A stretch of 64,000 nt of DNA from Mya arenaria. Its lineage: Eukaryota; Mollusca; Bivalvia; Myida; Myidae. The notes under the pieces were generated by a model. It was not told where the DNA came from and did no database searches. It saw only the letters and a list, made by a program, of their open reading frames with translations. The stretch covers positions 627,501 through 691,500 of the forward strand of contig NC_069133.1 of assembly GCF_026914265.1 (NCBI RefSeq). Reading direction: 5' to 3'. The position numbers were made by a program, and so were the translations under genes. This document shows positions 1 to 12,218 of this stretch, piece after piece. How positions within the stretch are numbered: the first letter of the stretch is position 1; the number at the start of each line of letters is the position of its first letter.

Positions 1-2090
1 ATGTCATACTTATTACTAAAAGTCCATTTGAGTACTTGTTTTCGTTTGTCTATGTTACCTTAACCTGGAACATAAATGATACATGTATTTGTGTTTCCAT
101 GTTACAAACTTATAAAGATGTCTGAATCCTACGACACATTCTGGTCATAGCAAAAAGGGTTAATATGTATGAAACAAAAGTGGATAACATTTGCAAAAAT
201 GTTTGTAGTGGCAAACAAGTAAGATCGATAGTTACGTATATTTGCTCAATTGTGCTATACATATATGATGATTTTGGAAGTATGATGTATGTGTAATAAC
301 ATTCATTAATGAACATAGTATTTTTTTATTTAATTAGCATAATTTTGACAATGGTAATAAAATACAAGCTCACAAACATTTATATTTTGTCCGTAAGAAT
401 GCCATAGGGAAGTAGTTATATTTATATTCAACAAAACGAAAATTGTTGTTAACTACTGGTGAAAAAAACATTTTCACTTTTCAGTTAACTATCGAATTGT
501 TTTAATTATTTACATTCATATACAAATTCATAGGCAAATGTTTATAACATTTGATTTATATTTCACTCTCTTTTTTAACAAATTAAAACCTCCTGCAATA
601 TATTACGAATAACGCATATACATCACAAGTAACGGACATTCTTTGATTGTTTTAACAAATTGAATATTGTGTGTTTTTTTACAGATATTGATAGTTTGTA
701 ATACAAACAAAGCATATCACAATTGTATTTCATTTTATCTGATGGCATCTTTAGAGGCTATTACAAATATTTTAAGTAAGCATTTATTTTTAAACAGTTT
801 TTTTTTCCATAATTGGAGAAAAAATCAAACCTAAAAAGAACAATGGACGGAAACGCCAAAACATCCAGGGATATTATAAAACCGAAGTTAAAAATCGGTT
901 GGGCAGGTACTGATATGTTTAAGAGAATGTTGATTAGTCATTTATTATTAATCACTGCCATTTTTTTTTTATCTATTCAGTCTAAGATTTTATTAAAATT
1001 GGTATCATCTATTTTATAATTTGAACCAACAAATTAAAATTCTATGAATTTTTTTCATCGCAAAAAGTTTTTCGTGAATGTCTAATTCGAGGCTAAAATC
1101 TGATGATATTCATTCTGCATCAATATAGCAATTTGTAAGAATCGACGTATTTCATTCAATAAAGGTGTACGTTTTGGAACCTCCTTCTATTTTGATTAAT
1201 ATAAGTTTGGCTTATAACTCTGTGACATTTAACTGGGTGTAAGTTTAAACATTCGACTACTGTGGTTGTTTCTTTAGTGTGTTCTTTTTCCATATAAATA
1301 TTGGAGTTATTGTTTGTTTCTTTATAATTGTCTGTTATTAGATGTGTCTTATTGTATGGGAGTATAAAGGATTGTTGTATATTCGGAACAAATATTAGAA
1401 ATAGTTATGTTGATTTACTTCATAATTTTATTTAATGGTTTAAACCATAGCTACAGTGGCAAGCCCAGTTTTCTTTTCAACTCAACCTTAATTAGTTGCC
1501 ATATGCATTTTCAGTCGTACAATGTAAAAATATTTATTTTTCATAATAAGAACCATAAGTTAATGAGTGAGTTTTTAGTTTAATTCGGATACATGCTTCT
1601 TAAACCTTCTCAATACGAGTAAATCTCTACGATTATCTTTATATAAGAAAAAGCAAATCGCTATATACTAAATATAAGACAAAAGATATCACAAAATTGA
1701 ATTTTTCATTTAGGCAAGTTGACATACCATAGTCAAACTTAAAAACCACCATCAAAGTTAATGAATAAACAACATAAGAAAATAGTATAGTTAGAAATGC
1801 TTTTGATCTATTTAAACGAAACATGATTAGGATAGTTGACTAGGTCTAGGTGAAGTTCGGTCGTGAATAGATATTGATTCAATTTATTCGGGAAAAAATC
1901 TAACAAATACATAGTTGAAAGTTATGAAGTCTCAATTATTACAATTAATTGAAGATACAATCGCTGAAAACAGAACTTGTATTGTAATTGTTGATCAATT
2001 TGTAAAGGTAAAAAATAATAAGTGGACAAATAATCTAATTTTTCTTTTTTTAAATATTACACATACAATAATGTCACAAAATTGCATATA
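1..2090. other. AT-rich interval, no gene seen
   Basis: I see only short chance open frames with no recognisable peptide, no convincing splice-bounded exon and no clear repeat. Confidence 0.5.
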
Positions 2091-2094
2091 AATC

Positions 2095-2300
2095 GAATTT
2101 AAGTTAATACACAAAGCTTACTTTGGATAAACAATTTGATTTTGCAGGTATAGCTTGACAAAACATAACAATCGGTTACAAAATAAAAAGGCGATATGAT
2201 TGCAGCAATGGAAAAAAATGGAAGCAATCCAAAACAGTATAATGTTTTCGCGAAAATATTTTTGAAGACTTTGAAGTGTACAAAAGTGTACAATATTTAA
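2095..2300 (-). pseudogene. Hydrophobic fragment related to the 21.1 kb fragment
   Basis: Read on the minus strand, this stretch encodes hydrophobic peptide and aligns by eye with the minus strand at 21090-21237. Both share the block ACCGATTGTT and end in CAA(A/G)CT...GC(A/C)AAAT. The 21.1 kb copy is open as a membrane-like segment, whereas this one is interrupted in the matching frame. I do not recognise the protein. It could be an exon relic of a membrane protein or just a shared repeat. Confidence 0.25.
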
Positions 2301-3360
2301 AAATATAATCAATTTAATTACTCACTCATCAGTCGCAAACATTTTATCCAAATGATTGAAGTGAGCACGAGGAACCGATGTAATTCATCCAAAACATCCG
2401 TGATAACGATAAAATAAGCATGTTTCAACGACAACCTTTCTGTAATTTGAAACTATATGGCGTGCAGTCAGTATCAAAGAAATAGCTTGAATAACGTGAA
2501 ATTTGATACCTTAAGCAAATGTTTACATAATTTAACCTCTTTGCTTCTGTCTTCATGTTTGTATGAATCAAAATACCTTTGGAGCATGTATAGGACGATT
2601 AAAGCATAAGATTCATACGTAAGGGGCTATTTATGTTCTCATCATTTAAATGTGTGTAGAATGATGAATTGGTATAAGTACAGCAGATTTGATAGTAAAT
2701 CTGACACCATATCGGTATGTATCTGTAAACACAGATTTCTATACATCAAAAGAAAGACTTTGTCTGTAGTTTATAAAGATGCATGTTGTAGTTATGAAAA
2801 CCGTGGTACAACATTGCTTTCCAAGATGATGTCCAACGCGGCCGCTAAAATTAATGCGAAGCTTTAACTATTGCCTACATATTCATAATGACTATAAAAT
2901 GCAATTAATACAGTCAGAACAATATAATAAGATGCATTTATGCATACAATTAGTGCTCAAGTTCTGAATATGACCAGATTATGAAGGGAGGTGGACTATC
3001 TACAGGGCTTATTTACAGCAACATTTTCGAGTGGCAAGTTTAACGATATCTGGCTGGACTACACTCTGAAAGCTACAGAAAATAGTTTTAAAGTACACAG
3101 GCGGAATTATTGGTATAAAATTTAAAGAAGGTGCTTTGGCACAATGGTTTCTATCAGCGCCATTAGCATCCAGATACTCAACTATGTGCCACAATAATTT
3201 CTGTCATCAAATTAAAAGAATGGACCACATCATGCAGGCACCAAAGCGAAAACAAAAACTATAATAAAGACGTGAACACAATTGTATAAGTGTTTGACAG
3301 TTTGTTTGTTTAAGACAAAACTTTTACTCGAAGCGATGTGTTGTCGGAAATCAATAGTAT

Positions 3361-3660
3361 ATATGAGCCCTAAGGCTTAATTGCTCTTGTAGTAGTGCCA
3401 GGAAGACTCGTTCTCAAAGAATTTATTCAAAAGGCGATTGATTGGGATAAACCTCTCTCGGACACCAAAAAGATGCAATGGGAAAACTTAAAAGTATCTA
3501 CCGAGAGTTAACAGAACATAAAAACATGGGATGTTCTTACCTATTTCTCTGAGGGTTACCAGGAGAAAGGAGCTGCTACAAGTTCACTCCTATGCTTCAG
3601 AAAAGCTATTGCTGCAGCTGTCTACTTGTTTGCATAGTTATTTGATCAAAATATGTCTTA
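3361..3660 (+). mobile_element. Pao/BEL-type LTR retroelement fossil (fragment)
   Basis: The plus strand encodes peptide pieces that match the region after the reverse transcriptase of Pao/BEL elements. One piece reads like the 'gr.lLQ...WD..l' block (residues WDKPL are visible). A second reads like the 'F.DAS..A.aAvaYL' block (SYASE and AIAAAVYL are visible). No long terminal repeats, gag or integrase were found nearby, so it is an isolated, broken, old fragment with several breaks. Confidence 0.55.
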
Positions 3661-4400
3661 CTTTAAAAGTTGAAAAATTCACCGTTTCTGTTCCTTATTC
3701 GAGTTTGAATAAGGAATAGGGAACTAGTTCCTAATTTCTTATTCAACTTAGTGGGCGTTATGAAGTACTTGGAACACTTCATCCCGCTCAATAAGACAAC
3801 GCATTTATTCAATTAATTTAATAAGATCAATGTGCAATTTATATTTTGTCAACAAAATAGCATATGAAGCACTTTGAAATTCAGTATTTTTCGTAAATCC
3901 TGTTCTTTATTCGTTTTTTTTAGCGTTTTAATAGCACTTTAAGCGCTAAAACTCTCTTGAATAGACAATAAAAAGATATAAATACAAATTATGCAAAGTT
4001 ATGTTGTCGAAAAGTGATAAAACGAGCAAGTTAACTTTTTGACGTTCTCAAGATTTTTGTTTCTTATTCGGAGGTTGGTACGTTATTAAAGCACTTTAAG
4101 TACTAACACTCTCTTGAATAGACAATGCATTTCTATACACTTTTTATGATGCTTTTACTTCTGCATAGATATTTTATCAAAAAATATCTTTCTTAAAAAG
4201 TTGATAATTCACCGTTTCTGTTCTTCATTCCTTATTCGAATTACTATGCGTTATTAGTACTTGAAATGCATTTATTCAAATTGTTTAATAAGATCATTTT
4301 TTGATATTTCGACAAAAAATGAGCAAATTAAGCACTTTGATAACTAGATCCTATTCCTTATTCGATTTTTTCCGTGGATTATTTTATTTACAAAAATGTT
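3630..4400. repeat. Diverged tandem repeats rich in TTATTCG
   Basis: The block around TTCACCGTTTCTGTTC, followed by CTTATTCGA and then TTTAATAAGATCA, occurs near 3680-3830 and again near 4210-4290. A second shared block, CACTTTAAG followed by CTCTCTTGAATAGACAAT, occurs near 3936 and 4093. The motif CTTATTCG recurs through the interval. It looks like an old, nested tandem array with no coding potential. Confidence 0.6.
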
Positions 4401-4661
4401 TAATTGTTATGAAAATACGAAACACATAACAAAGAAGTGATTTTATGCATATCTACAATTATTCATTTTGAATGAGGAATAAGAATCTAGTTACCTATTA
4501 CTTATTTTAATAAGGAATAAGGTGTAAGGAACTAACGTATCGTCAATGTATTGTTTGAGCAGTGGAGGAGTTGTCTTCATAAATTGGGTATTTCTGTGTC
4601 GAAGATGTTACTTTCAAGAAGTTCTTTCTGAAAAAGCTTGTCTGCGGTTGTATATTTTTTC

Positions 4662-4709
4662 ACACACGCACACGCACGCACACACGCACACACACACACA
4701 CACACACAC
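4662..4709. repeat. (CA)n microsatellite with CG interruptions
   Basis: This is a run of CA dinucleotides interrupted by CG pairs, about 48 bp. The apparent ORF with alternating Thr/His through it is an artefact of the repeat. Confidence 0.95.
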
Positions 4710-5444
4710 TTGGCAGACGTCTGGGAATGGATGATAATTAATGATTATCAGGACTATTTTTTAAATTCCATGCTGTTATGTGTTTCTGCTGGTGACTTGT
4801 TACCTTGAAAGATAAAGAGGTTCATAGAAATAATTGGTCTCTTTGTGTTGTTTTGAGGGTGTTGCCAAGTAGTGATCACAAGGTAAGAAAGGCAGATGTT
4901 AAGACTTTCAAAGAAGGCATGTGTCAGACATATCTACGCCCTATATCTGACTTTCTTAAGCTGGTTTCAGAGTAATGAGTGTACTGTGGCAACCCTTTAA
5001 GATATTTCTTTGAAAGAATCATGACATTCACACATGTTTTGATAGGAGACTGCATTGTGGAAATATTGATAAAAGATTATTGATCAAATGTGTGCAAGAA
5101 CTTGAAAGGTTTGTTAGGACAATTATTAATTAATATTTTAATTCTTTTATACTTTCAGCTAATTCATACAGTGATATTTTCAAAATATCAGATGGACGGG
5201 GGGATTGTGGACCATCAATCTCGGATACATTCAAAAGATATTTCATGCTATAGACGTTTAAGAATTCCGCCTGGACTAGTTTCAAAATACATGTATTTCC
5301 AATTGTGTGCTGAATTAGGGTTAGGTTTAAGGTTATTATGTATGCATATCCATACCAAACTGATCCAGTTTTGTGACATTTACCTATTTTATTTTACCCC
5401 ATAGTGTTTAAACTTCATTAAGTATATATATTGATTTGCAAACA

Positions 5445-5945
5445 ATGAGGGACAATTGTTTTGTCTTCGAGGTGATACAAAAATAACCTATGTGACATTT
5501 TTCGACTAGTTTGTGATTTGTTACCTATTATAAGTATATTTGTTATTATACCATCGCATGTTGTTGTTTTACACAATGTTTCGGACCATTAATTTTACTA
5601 CACACATGTGTCAATTTTTATATGGATATACATACAAAAACATATTTATTTGCGTGACATATTTCGACTTTAATGCTCTTTCTGCATATTACGACCAGAA
5701 ATGTTTTTTGTTGTTTAGTCATCCATTTGATTGGTATAACTCCCTGTGATTGCAATTTGTTTGACAATCGAGTAATGTTTTGGTCGTGTCATTGAAGTTA
5801 CTACTACTATCGTTCAAATTGGAACACGTATTATTCTAACCACCCTCTTTGTAAGTGTTGTCTCTGTCGTCTCTGTTACCACTACACGCTGTTAGAGCTA
5901 TCGCCATAATCGTTACCTCGTCTTCTCACAGTACCTATACGTCGG
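5445..5945 (-). repeat. Dispersed repeat H, copy 1 (inverted)
   Basis: The reverse complement matches 44730-45150 over several hundred bases. Shared blocks include CGTGTTCCAATTTGAACGAT, the following (TAG) run, TGGTCCGAAACATTGTG and TAAAACAACAACATGCGAT. Both copies carry a low-complexity Asn/Ser/Arg peptide upstream. No terminal repeats are obvious. Confidence 0.8.
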
Positions 5946-6934
5946 TTAAATAATTGAACAAGTAAACTATTTATTTCATCAATTGTATACATAAAAGTCT
6001 CTGGTATAGTGTAATCAGGTCGCGCTGCTCTTTCTTTTTGTCAGTATTAAATATCATATTATTGTATCTCATCCAAGTCTTCATCTGTTTCAACATCTAT
6101 CAAATGTTCATTTATGTCCGCCGCTTTATTAGTATTTAATAAACTACCAAAGTGCCTTACCAATTATTTGGTTTATATGTTGTTATGGTTGTCTCGACAT
6201 TGTGTTAAACCATCAAAGTCGATAACCTGATATCATTAGAATATATTATAGTAAGAAATATCTAAAAAAAAATCATATCCTAAAAGAAATGGATATCTTA
6301 CCGCCTCAGGTGACAATAATGCGTGATCTCGTGTGTATAAAATGAATTAGGAAGACATAATATGTAAACTATCAAATTGTTATTTTAAAAGTGTTAAATA
6401 TGTGGGTAAAATCACAAAACTCATAAAAAACATTGTTGAAAAAAGGATAAATGCCGAACGTTATCCGAGGACAAAAACATCACAAAGAGCTCACAACGTT
6501 GCCTATATGTCGAACCTAAGTCAAAACCCAAATTTAACATTGGTCGGGAAATCATAACTTGAAAACAATCGATGTCAGAACAAAAGTTGCTTTAATTTAA
6601 GCAATAAAAAAGGTTAAATCAATCACCAGCAAAACCAATTAGTCAACAGGATAATTTTAAAGACATTGAATCATGAAGTCGAATCAGTTTTAGAAGCTAT
6701 AATCAATTTTATAAACTTATCAATCAGTCCTACACATTGTCTGTAAATGTACGAATTGAGCATAAGCAACTGTTCTAATTTGGCTTGATAACCAGAAATC
6801 AAATATGGTTCACCGGTCCATAGCATGAAACTATATAGTGTACATTCAATAACAAAGAAAGAGATGTGCGAAGTACTCTTGATGACGATCAATTAAATAT
6901 AATTCATAATAGTCCAGTAACCCTGTGGCTGAAA

Positions 6935-8050
6935 ATGCAAATAAAGGAGAGAAAAATGCACTGAAATAATTTTTGCACATTTGTGTTGTTTGATATCTGC
7001 TGTGTGCGGAAAAAAGTGCAAAATGCTATTAAGTCACATCATAATGTTGTTAAACGTGATTTTGCATGTTAAAAATTTCTCTATTTAATAGATATTACAC
7101 AGCAGCATAAAATACCTAATATTAAGTCACATCATAATGTTGTTAAACGTGATACAGCATCAAAGTTAAAAATTGTTAACATCAAATGTGTATTTAGCAA
7201 TAAAAAACCCAAAACAACTCTATTTAATAGATATTATACAGCATCATAGCATACCTTATATTGAGTCACATCATAATAACTCTATATAAAGGAGAAAAAA
7301 TGCACTAAATTAATTTTGGCACATTTTTGTTGTTTGATATCTGCTGTGTGTGGACAAAAGTGAAAAATGCTATTTTGGGGGTAAAAAAGTTACAAATTGT
7401 AAACATAATTATGAATTTCTGGAATTTGTTTGTATCAAATGTGGATTTAGCAATAATAAACCCAAAATACTCTATTTAATTGATTGTATACAGCATCCTA
7501 ACATACCTAATATTAAGTCACATCATAACGTTGTTAAACGTGATTTTGCACGTTAATTTTTTTTTTGCTATTTGTCTTTATCAGAATATCATCTAGCAAT
7601 AGAAATATCAGAATAACTATATTTGTTAGATAGTAAACATCACCATATCATATTTAATGTTTAGACTCATCATATTTTGTTAATTGGGATTTTGTGGTAA
7701 AAAGTTAAAAAAAATGTAAACAAAAGTATGAATTTCTGGGATTTGTCTCTATCAAAATTGGGTCTAGCGATAGAAATATCAAAATAACTATACTAATTAG
7801 ATATTGCACAACACCATAACATATCTAATGTTTAGACTCAGCATAATTTATATTGTTAATTGTGATTTTTGGGGTAAAATGGTAAAGAAAAGTAAAGTAT
7901 GAATTTCAGGGATTTGTCTATATCAAAATTAGATATACATATATAGATAACAGACAAAATATATATATATTAGATAGTTTATAGCAACATAATATATTTA
8001 ATGTATAGACACATCATCTGTTGTGAAAAAGGACGTAAAAAAATATTTTT
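6935..8050 (+). repeat. Tandem array of ~155-185 bp units with a zinc-ribbon-like peptide
   Basis: At least five degraded units lie head to tail. Recurring blocks are TATGAATTTCTGG, TAGCAATA(A/G)AAA, ATTTAATAGATATTA-CAGCA, CTAATATTAAGTCACATCAT and GTTGTTAAACGTGAT. A larger repeat of about 340 bp (from 6941 and 7281) opens with AAAATGCACT and TTGATATCTGCTGTGTG. In the unit at 7396-7556 the plus frame reads CKHNYEFLEF then VCIKCG, a Cys/His...Cys-x-x-Cys spacing like a small zinc ribbon. The same frame is partly kept in later units (YEFLGFVSIK near 7730, YEFQGFVYIK near 7900), where cysteines are lost. It may be a duplicated coding fragment or a satellite that happens to read that way. Confidence 0.6.
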
Positions 8051-8640
8051 ATTATTTAAACTTAGATGTATAATCAATCTTGGCAAGGAATTAAAGTCAA
8101 CCTCATGCAATGTTTAATATAACGGCGTCTCGTATTGCATCAAAACCAATGACGTTGATATAAACAGAAATACGATATACACACAACAAATTGGACTAAT
8201 AAACTTTTATATGATATTTAATCACGAGGACTTAGTTATTGCGCAGATGCTCATGTGGAATGAGCATATGTTAATGTAAAGTCTGAACATGTTGGAGGTT
8301 TGACAAGTGGTCGGGGTATGAATAAGATAAATGCTGTTGGGATTCTGTCGTGACCTTCATGCTGTGACAAAAACAAAGATAAGAGTTTGTTACACTGAAC
8401 TTGCAAGAAACATAATTTGATGTAGGTACGTAGAGTATAGCCAGTGTAGTTGCATCATATCAGTGTAATGCTAATGAAGCAAACAGATTTGTGAAAATGT
8501 GGTAGCTAGAGTGGTTGGCAAAACTATGAAAGAACTCACGTTTAGAAAGAAAAACACCGATGTGCTTATGAATGACCATGCTTGGGTCAAAAGTGATGAT
8601 GAAATACTATGTGTTAAGTATAACAGTCTGCGGGTATTTC

Positions 8641-8742
8641 TAGAATATTTATGCGAAAAGCTACAGAAACAAGCTCAGTAGCAAAATGTTTAAACATAAA
8701 CCCGGTTTAATGGCACTGGGTAAACGCCAAAGACATAGAACA
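8641..8742 (-). repeat. Repeat family A, 5'-truncated copy A1
   Basis: In reverse complement this is the right-hand end of family A: TGTTCTATGTCTTTGGCGTT, then ACCGGGTTTATGTTTAAAC, then TACTGAGCTTGTTTCTGTAG and an ATAAATATT tail. The left part with the (TA)n tract is missing. Confidence 0.85.
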
Positions 8743-8769
8743 AGTTCAAACGGGAAAGGAAACACTGTT

Positions 8770-8988
8770 TTGAACCCGTTAAAAAGGGTTTGGGAAGTAG
8801 TGAGTCACAAAGTATTATATCCAATGACAACTGAAACAGCACCAGTTCAGGCACATATTATGAAAGTCAAACAGTGTGCTTGTCAAACTGTCTGCCATAG
8901 AGTAGCATACATCTGTAAGAGGGTTGGATTAGATTGTGTAAGGCCTGTTTCGCATGCAAATGTTGTGGGAATGCCATCGGCGTTTTAG
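8770..8988 (+). pseudogene. Broken C-terminal tail of a cysteine-rich (CXC-like) protein
   Basis: The plus frame reads W-E-V-V, then L-x-P-x-x-T, then a stretch with C-A-C, C, C-K-R-x-G-L-D-C. After a frame change the pattern continues as A-C-F-A-C-K-C-C-G-N. That order (W-x-V-V, P-x-x-T-x-x-x-P, C-x-C, C, C-x-R-x-G-L-x-C, C-x-x-C-x-G) matches the C-terminus of a large family of uncharacterised mollusc and cnidarian proteins with a Tesmin/TSO1-like cysteine tail. The family's upstream domains were not found here. Repeat A1 lies just upstream and its end runs into the same open frame by chance, so the ATG at 8686 is not a real start. I infer an old pseudogene or remnant. Confidence 0.5.
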
Positions 8989-8989
8989 G

Positions 8990-10370
8990 TTGTGCATAGC
9001 TTATGTTACAATAAGCCACTTACATTGCTACTCTAATCATTAAAAAACAAAGATCAATGTATGTAAAAAAATAACCAATTATGTTACAAAATATCTACAA
9101 ATTCACTTTTAGAATAAAACATAACATTTACATATTTGAGGCTTGTATTCATTGTTTGTGATCAAATTACAGAAATCAACATTTTCGTTTTTTGCATTCA
9201 TTACTTTTTAACTCATTACAACATGTCCTGTTTGATCTGATAGCATACAGTTTTCCAATGTTATTTTCCACGAAATGCAGCTCATGTCAGTTCTGATAAA
9301 AAGTCATTTTTGTGATATAATTGTTCAGTCGTTGATCCAGGTCGATAACTGGCCAATGACAGAAATATATTTCCTCTTTTTTCTTTTCTTATTTGGTTAA
9401 TATTTCACATTATATTCAGCCATAAGAGCTGTTTCTATAGTTTAAAGTAAATTATTTTCAATACTTGGCAATTGAACATGTAATTGATAGATTTAAAATA
9501 GTCAATGTTTTGTTATGTTTCATTCTAAAAATCGCACTGCTTACAACACGATGATTTCATACTTTAGGTATGTTATACTTTGATATAATAATATAAAAAT
9601 CAGTAATTCTGGTAATTTTGTTGAACATTTGACCAAATTATTGACAAATCCAGAAATTGTCATTTTATCTAATGTTTTAAACTTTCACACAATACGATAT
9701 TTCTATACTTAAGATTTGCTATAATGTAATGTTATACCATTTAAATAAGTAAACGCAATAGTTCTCGAAAGATGGAATAAACGAAGCTTGTAGTCGGTTG
9801 ATGTGGTCAAGTTTCATTAGATAAAATAGTTATTTGTTATGTATAAATGCAATAAAGCTTTCTTCATAAGGTCATAAAATGGATAACATTTGGTACTGTT
9901 TTCCTATACCTGAACCAACGGTGAAGAATGTCATCAATACAGCAAAACGTTACTTATCGCAATGCGTTTTCATAACTGTCTGTTTCGTAGCTGATAAATA
10001 GTAATGTTCCGTGTGCTCAAATATAACCATTTTTTTTGAAGAGTGGTGTCCCCTTGACAAATACACACCTTTTTGTAAACAAATCTGTTTTTGTGCTTTA
10101 ATAATGAAAAATATGAAAAATAGAATTGAATACTTGTCTTCTTGAAAACAAAAAGGACACTTAATTACAAGGTAACAATACAAACAAAATATTGCTTTGA
10201 AAACAGTAAAATAATGACTTTGTAAAGCATTTCGTTAGACCATTAGATCGAAGTCACTGATGCGAATCGATGTTGTAAAACAGCTTACGTAACAATTGAT
10301 TATCGATAAAGTTAGTTCAGTCTAGCATTATAATACTATAAGTATAAAAGAGGGTGAAAGCAGCATGAGT
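8990..10370. other. AT-rich interval, no gene seen
   Basis: Only short chance frames are present. No repeat unit or splice-bounded exon was recognised. Confidence 0.5.
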
Positions 10371-10371
10371 G

Positions 10372-11340
10372 AATTCGATAATAACACAAATAGTATCAAA
10401 CATTGTCGACAAAACGATAGACGAAACCTCAGAAATGTAGTAAAAACCAGAAAAGTCCACAGAAACACAAGAACAAGAAACTGTTTTAGAAAACGACGAT
10501 TATGAAAATCTTACGGATTCACAACAGCTCTCTCTATAAATAAAAGTCAAGAAGAGCTGAAACATATGAATGAAAAATTGAATGAAGTTTTATAAAAAGT
10601 CCAGATTATTTGATATCGAAAATGAAAAAGACAATTCTTCTAAAACAACTTCAATCCGACAAGAAAAATCAAATAGTAGTTGGCTTATTGCTGGAATAAG
10701 AGTGAGGTTGTGCACACGAACTGGTTTATACCACCAGTAAATTAACATATTACTAACCGTTCCAAGGCGGTACCTAACAAACCTTGATAAACATACCTGG
10801 TTTTATATATATAGTATGTATGCACTGTGCTGTTTGTGGAGTTTTGTGCTGTTCTTCCATGTTTCTTGTTTGTGATTTTTTGTTTTTATGTGCTATGTCT
10901 TTGGCGTCTTCCCAGTGCCATTAAACCGGGTTTATGTTTAAACTGTTTGCTACTGAGCTTGTTTCTGTAGTTTTTTGGTTTTTGAAGGTTTTAATTTACA
11001 TGAAAACGATATTGATGCGTGCCACCGACTTGGTAGACCTGGACCAAAACCAAGGACTATTATTGTGAAGTATGTCTCAAAAATAAAACGCAATGCCCTC
11101 ATCAAGCGCAGAAAAGAATTCAAAGAGATGCTTAATTTTATAAACGCAGACCTCAACGCCTGAATAGACACGTCTTGGGTACTATTAGGAAAACCCTACA
11201 ATACCCTGAACGTGCGACAGAAAGAGCATGGGCATGGGAACGGAAACTCTTTCATAAAAGACAAGACGGGAATATTTGCCAGATACAACACCGCGATTAC
11301 AATAGTTGGATGGGTATCAAGTAGACTACACGCGTGAGGA
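10372..11340 (+). mobile_element. L1/Tx1-like LINE ORF1 remnant, interrupted
   Basis: The plus strand encodes a charged, helix-prone segment (LKHMNEKLNEV near 10560) and then peptide ending WLIAGI near 10700. After repeat A2 it reads DIDACHRLGRPGPKPRTIIV. The last part fits the conserved core of L1-type ORF1 proteins ('aHRLGk....+piIvkf', then R-x-A-L-x-K-R-R-K). Downstream peptide to about 11340 resembles the ORF1 C-terminal domain. Several stops make it non-functional. It lies upstream of the ORF2 remnant at 14-17 kb, but 2.6 kb of other repeats separates them, so one original element is possible but unproved. Confidence 0.6.
10707..10978 (+). repeat. Repeat family A, near full-length copy A2
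   Basis: It starts GTTGTGCACACGAACTGGTT, passes through CCGTTCCAAGGCGGTACCTA and a short TA tract, and ends TACTGAGCTTGTTTCTGTAG followed by a T run. It matches A5 (38399-38700) along its whole length. It sits within LINE ORF1 sequence. Confidence 0.9.
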
Positions 11341-11483
11341 AAAGTATTGGGAGACATTATCTGTGATGCTCAGTGTACTCATACAGCAACTGGAGGCTAT
11401 CGATTGACTATCAACAGCAGTATGCTTATAAATACATGTGATTTCAACCGCTTAATATATTGAATACCTTTTGATGTTTTAAT

Positions 11484-11700
11484 ATAATGTTATTAATTAA
11501 CCCATTTTTGAAATCCTATATTAGGCGAGTTTTGTAGGCAATCAAATCGGAGAAAACTCATATAAGCCGAGTTTTGTTGATATTGGCCGAGTTTGGTCGA
11601 TATTGAGCGAGTTCTGGCATATATTGCCTTCAATTGCCCGGTATTGGTACCGCACTTGTCTCGGTCAAAAAAGTGATACTAATATTTGATTAATAATATA
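11484..11700 (+). repeat. Dispersed repeat B, copy 1
   Basis: It matches 46085-46300 closely. Shared blocks are TTGATATTGGCCGAGTTTGG, TCGATATT(G/T)AGCGAGTTCTGG and GGTATTGGTACCGCA. The left flank AATATAATGTTATTAATTA also occurs at 45450-45467, which suggests the two loci share a longer element. Confidence 0.85.
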
Positions 11701-12134
11701 CAATACAATGAATGGGCAATAGAATTGTACGCGTATACAACTTAAACAGCGTATTCAGAAATGCATGTAAACGTGTAAATTAATACAAGAATAGAAATTA
11801 AAAAATAACTTAACATTTTATTATAAATTGTTCGATACTTTTGTTTCTACCCATTATTGCTTAACAAATATGCATTGTGCAATGTGACTACCACAGCTTT
11901 AACTTTCCGTTTTTGAAAGGTTATGCTTAACTGAAATGAATATAGAATACGCTTATTTACTGACTGCAATTGACTTTTTAAATATAACACATTACAAATG
12001 CATGTGCATGACCTATACATGTGTACGACCTAAGTTATATGGACACTACTCTAAAACTTAACAGATAGACATATTTGAAAACTTTGGTTATATTATTTTC
12101 ATCATATTGTCAAGAAACCCTTTTTCTGTGTACT

Positions 12135-12218
12135 TTATCAATCTACGTTTAGTACAGTAGTGGGTCTCCAATTAGCAAATTCATCAAGGTCCTTATTTAG
12201 TTTCGGTAAGAGTGTTAT
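12135..12218 (-). mobile_element. LINE reverse-transcriptase fragment (second copy)
   Basis: The reverse complement matches the plus strand at 15412-15490 nearly base for base. It encodes the same start-of-RT peptide, L-P-K-L-N-K-D-L-D-E-x-x-N-W-R-P. So a second, inverted copy of the same LINE lies here, cut down to about 85 bp. Confidence 0.85.

Noticed and set aside
4546-4734. 62-codon frame with Thr/His repeats
   Set aside because: It is produced by the (CA)n microsatellite; no splice or homology support.
8499-8681. 60-codon frame ending KLQKQAQ
   Set aside because: Its C-terminus is the end of repeat A1. The same EKLQKQAQ or QKLQKQAQ ending appears wherever family A is read in that frame (also near 11171 and 31184).
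10950-11171. 73-codon minus-strand frame over LINE ORF1
   Set aside because: It is the antisense shadow of the ORF1 core on the plus strand, ending in repeat A2.
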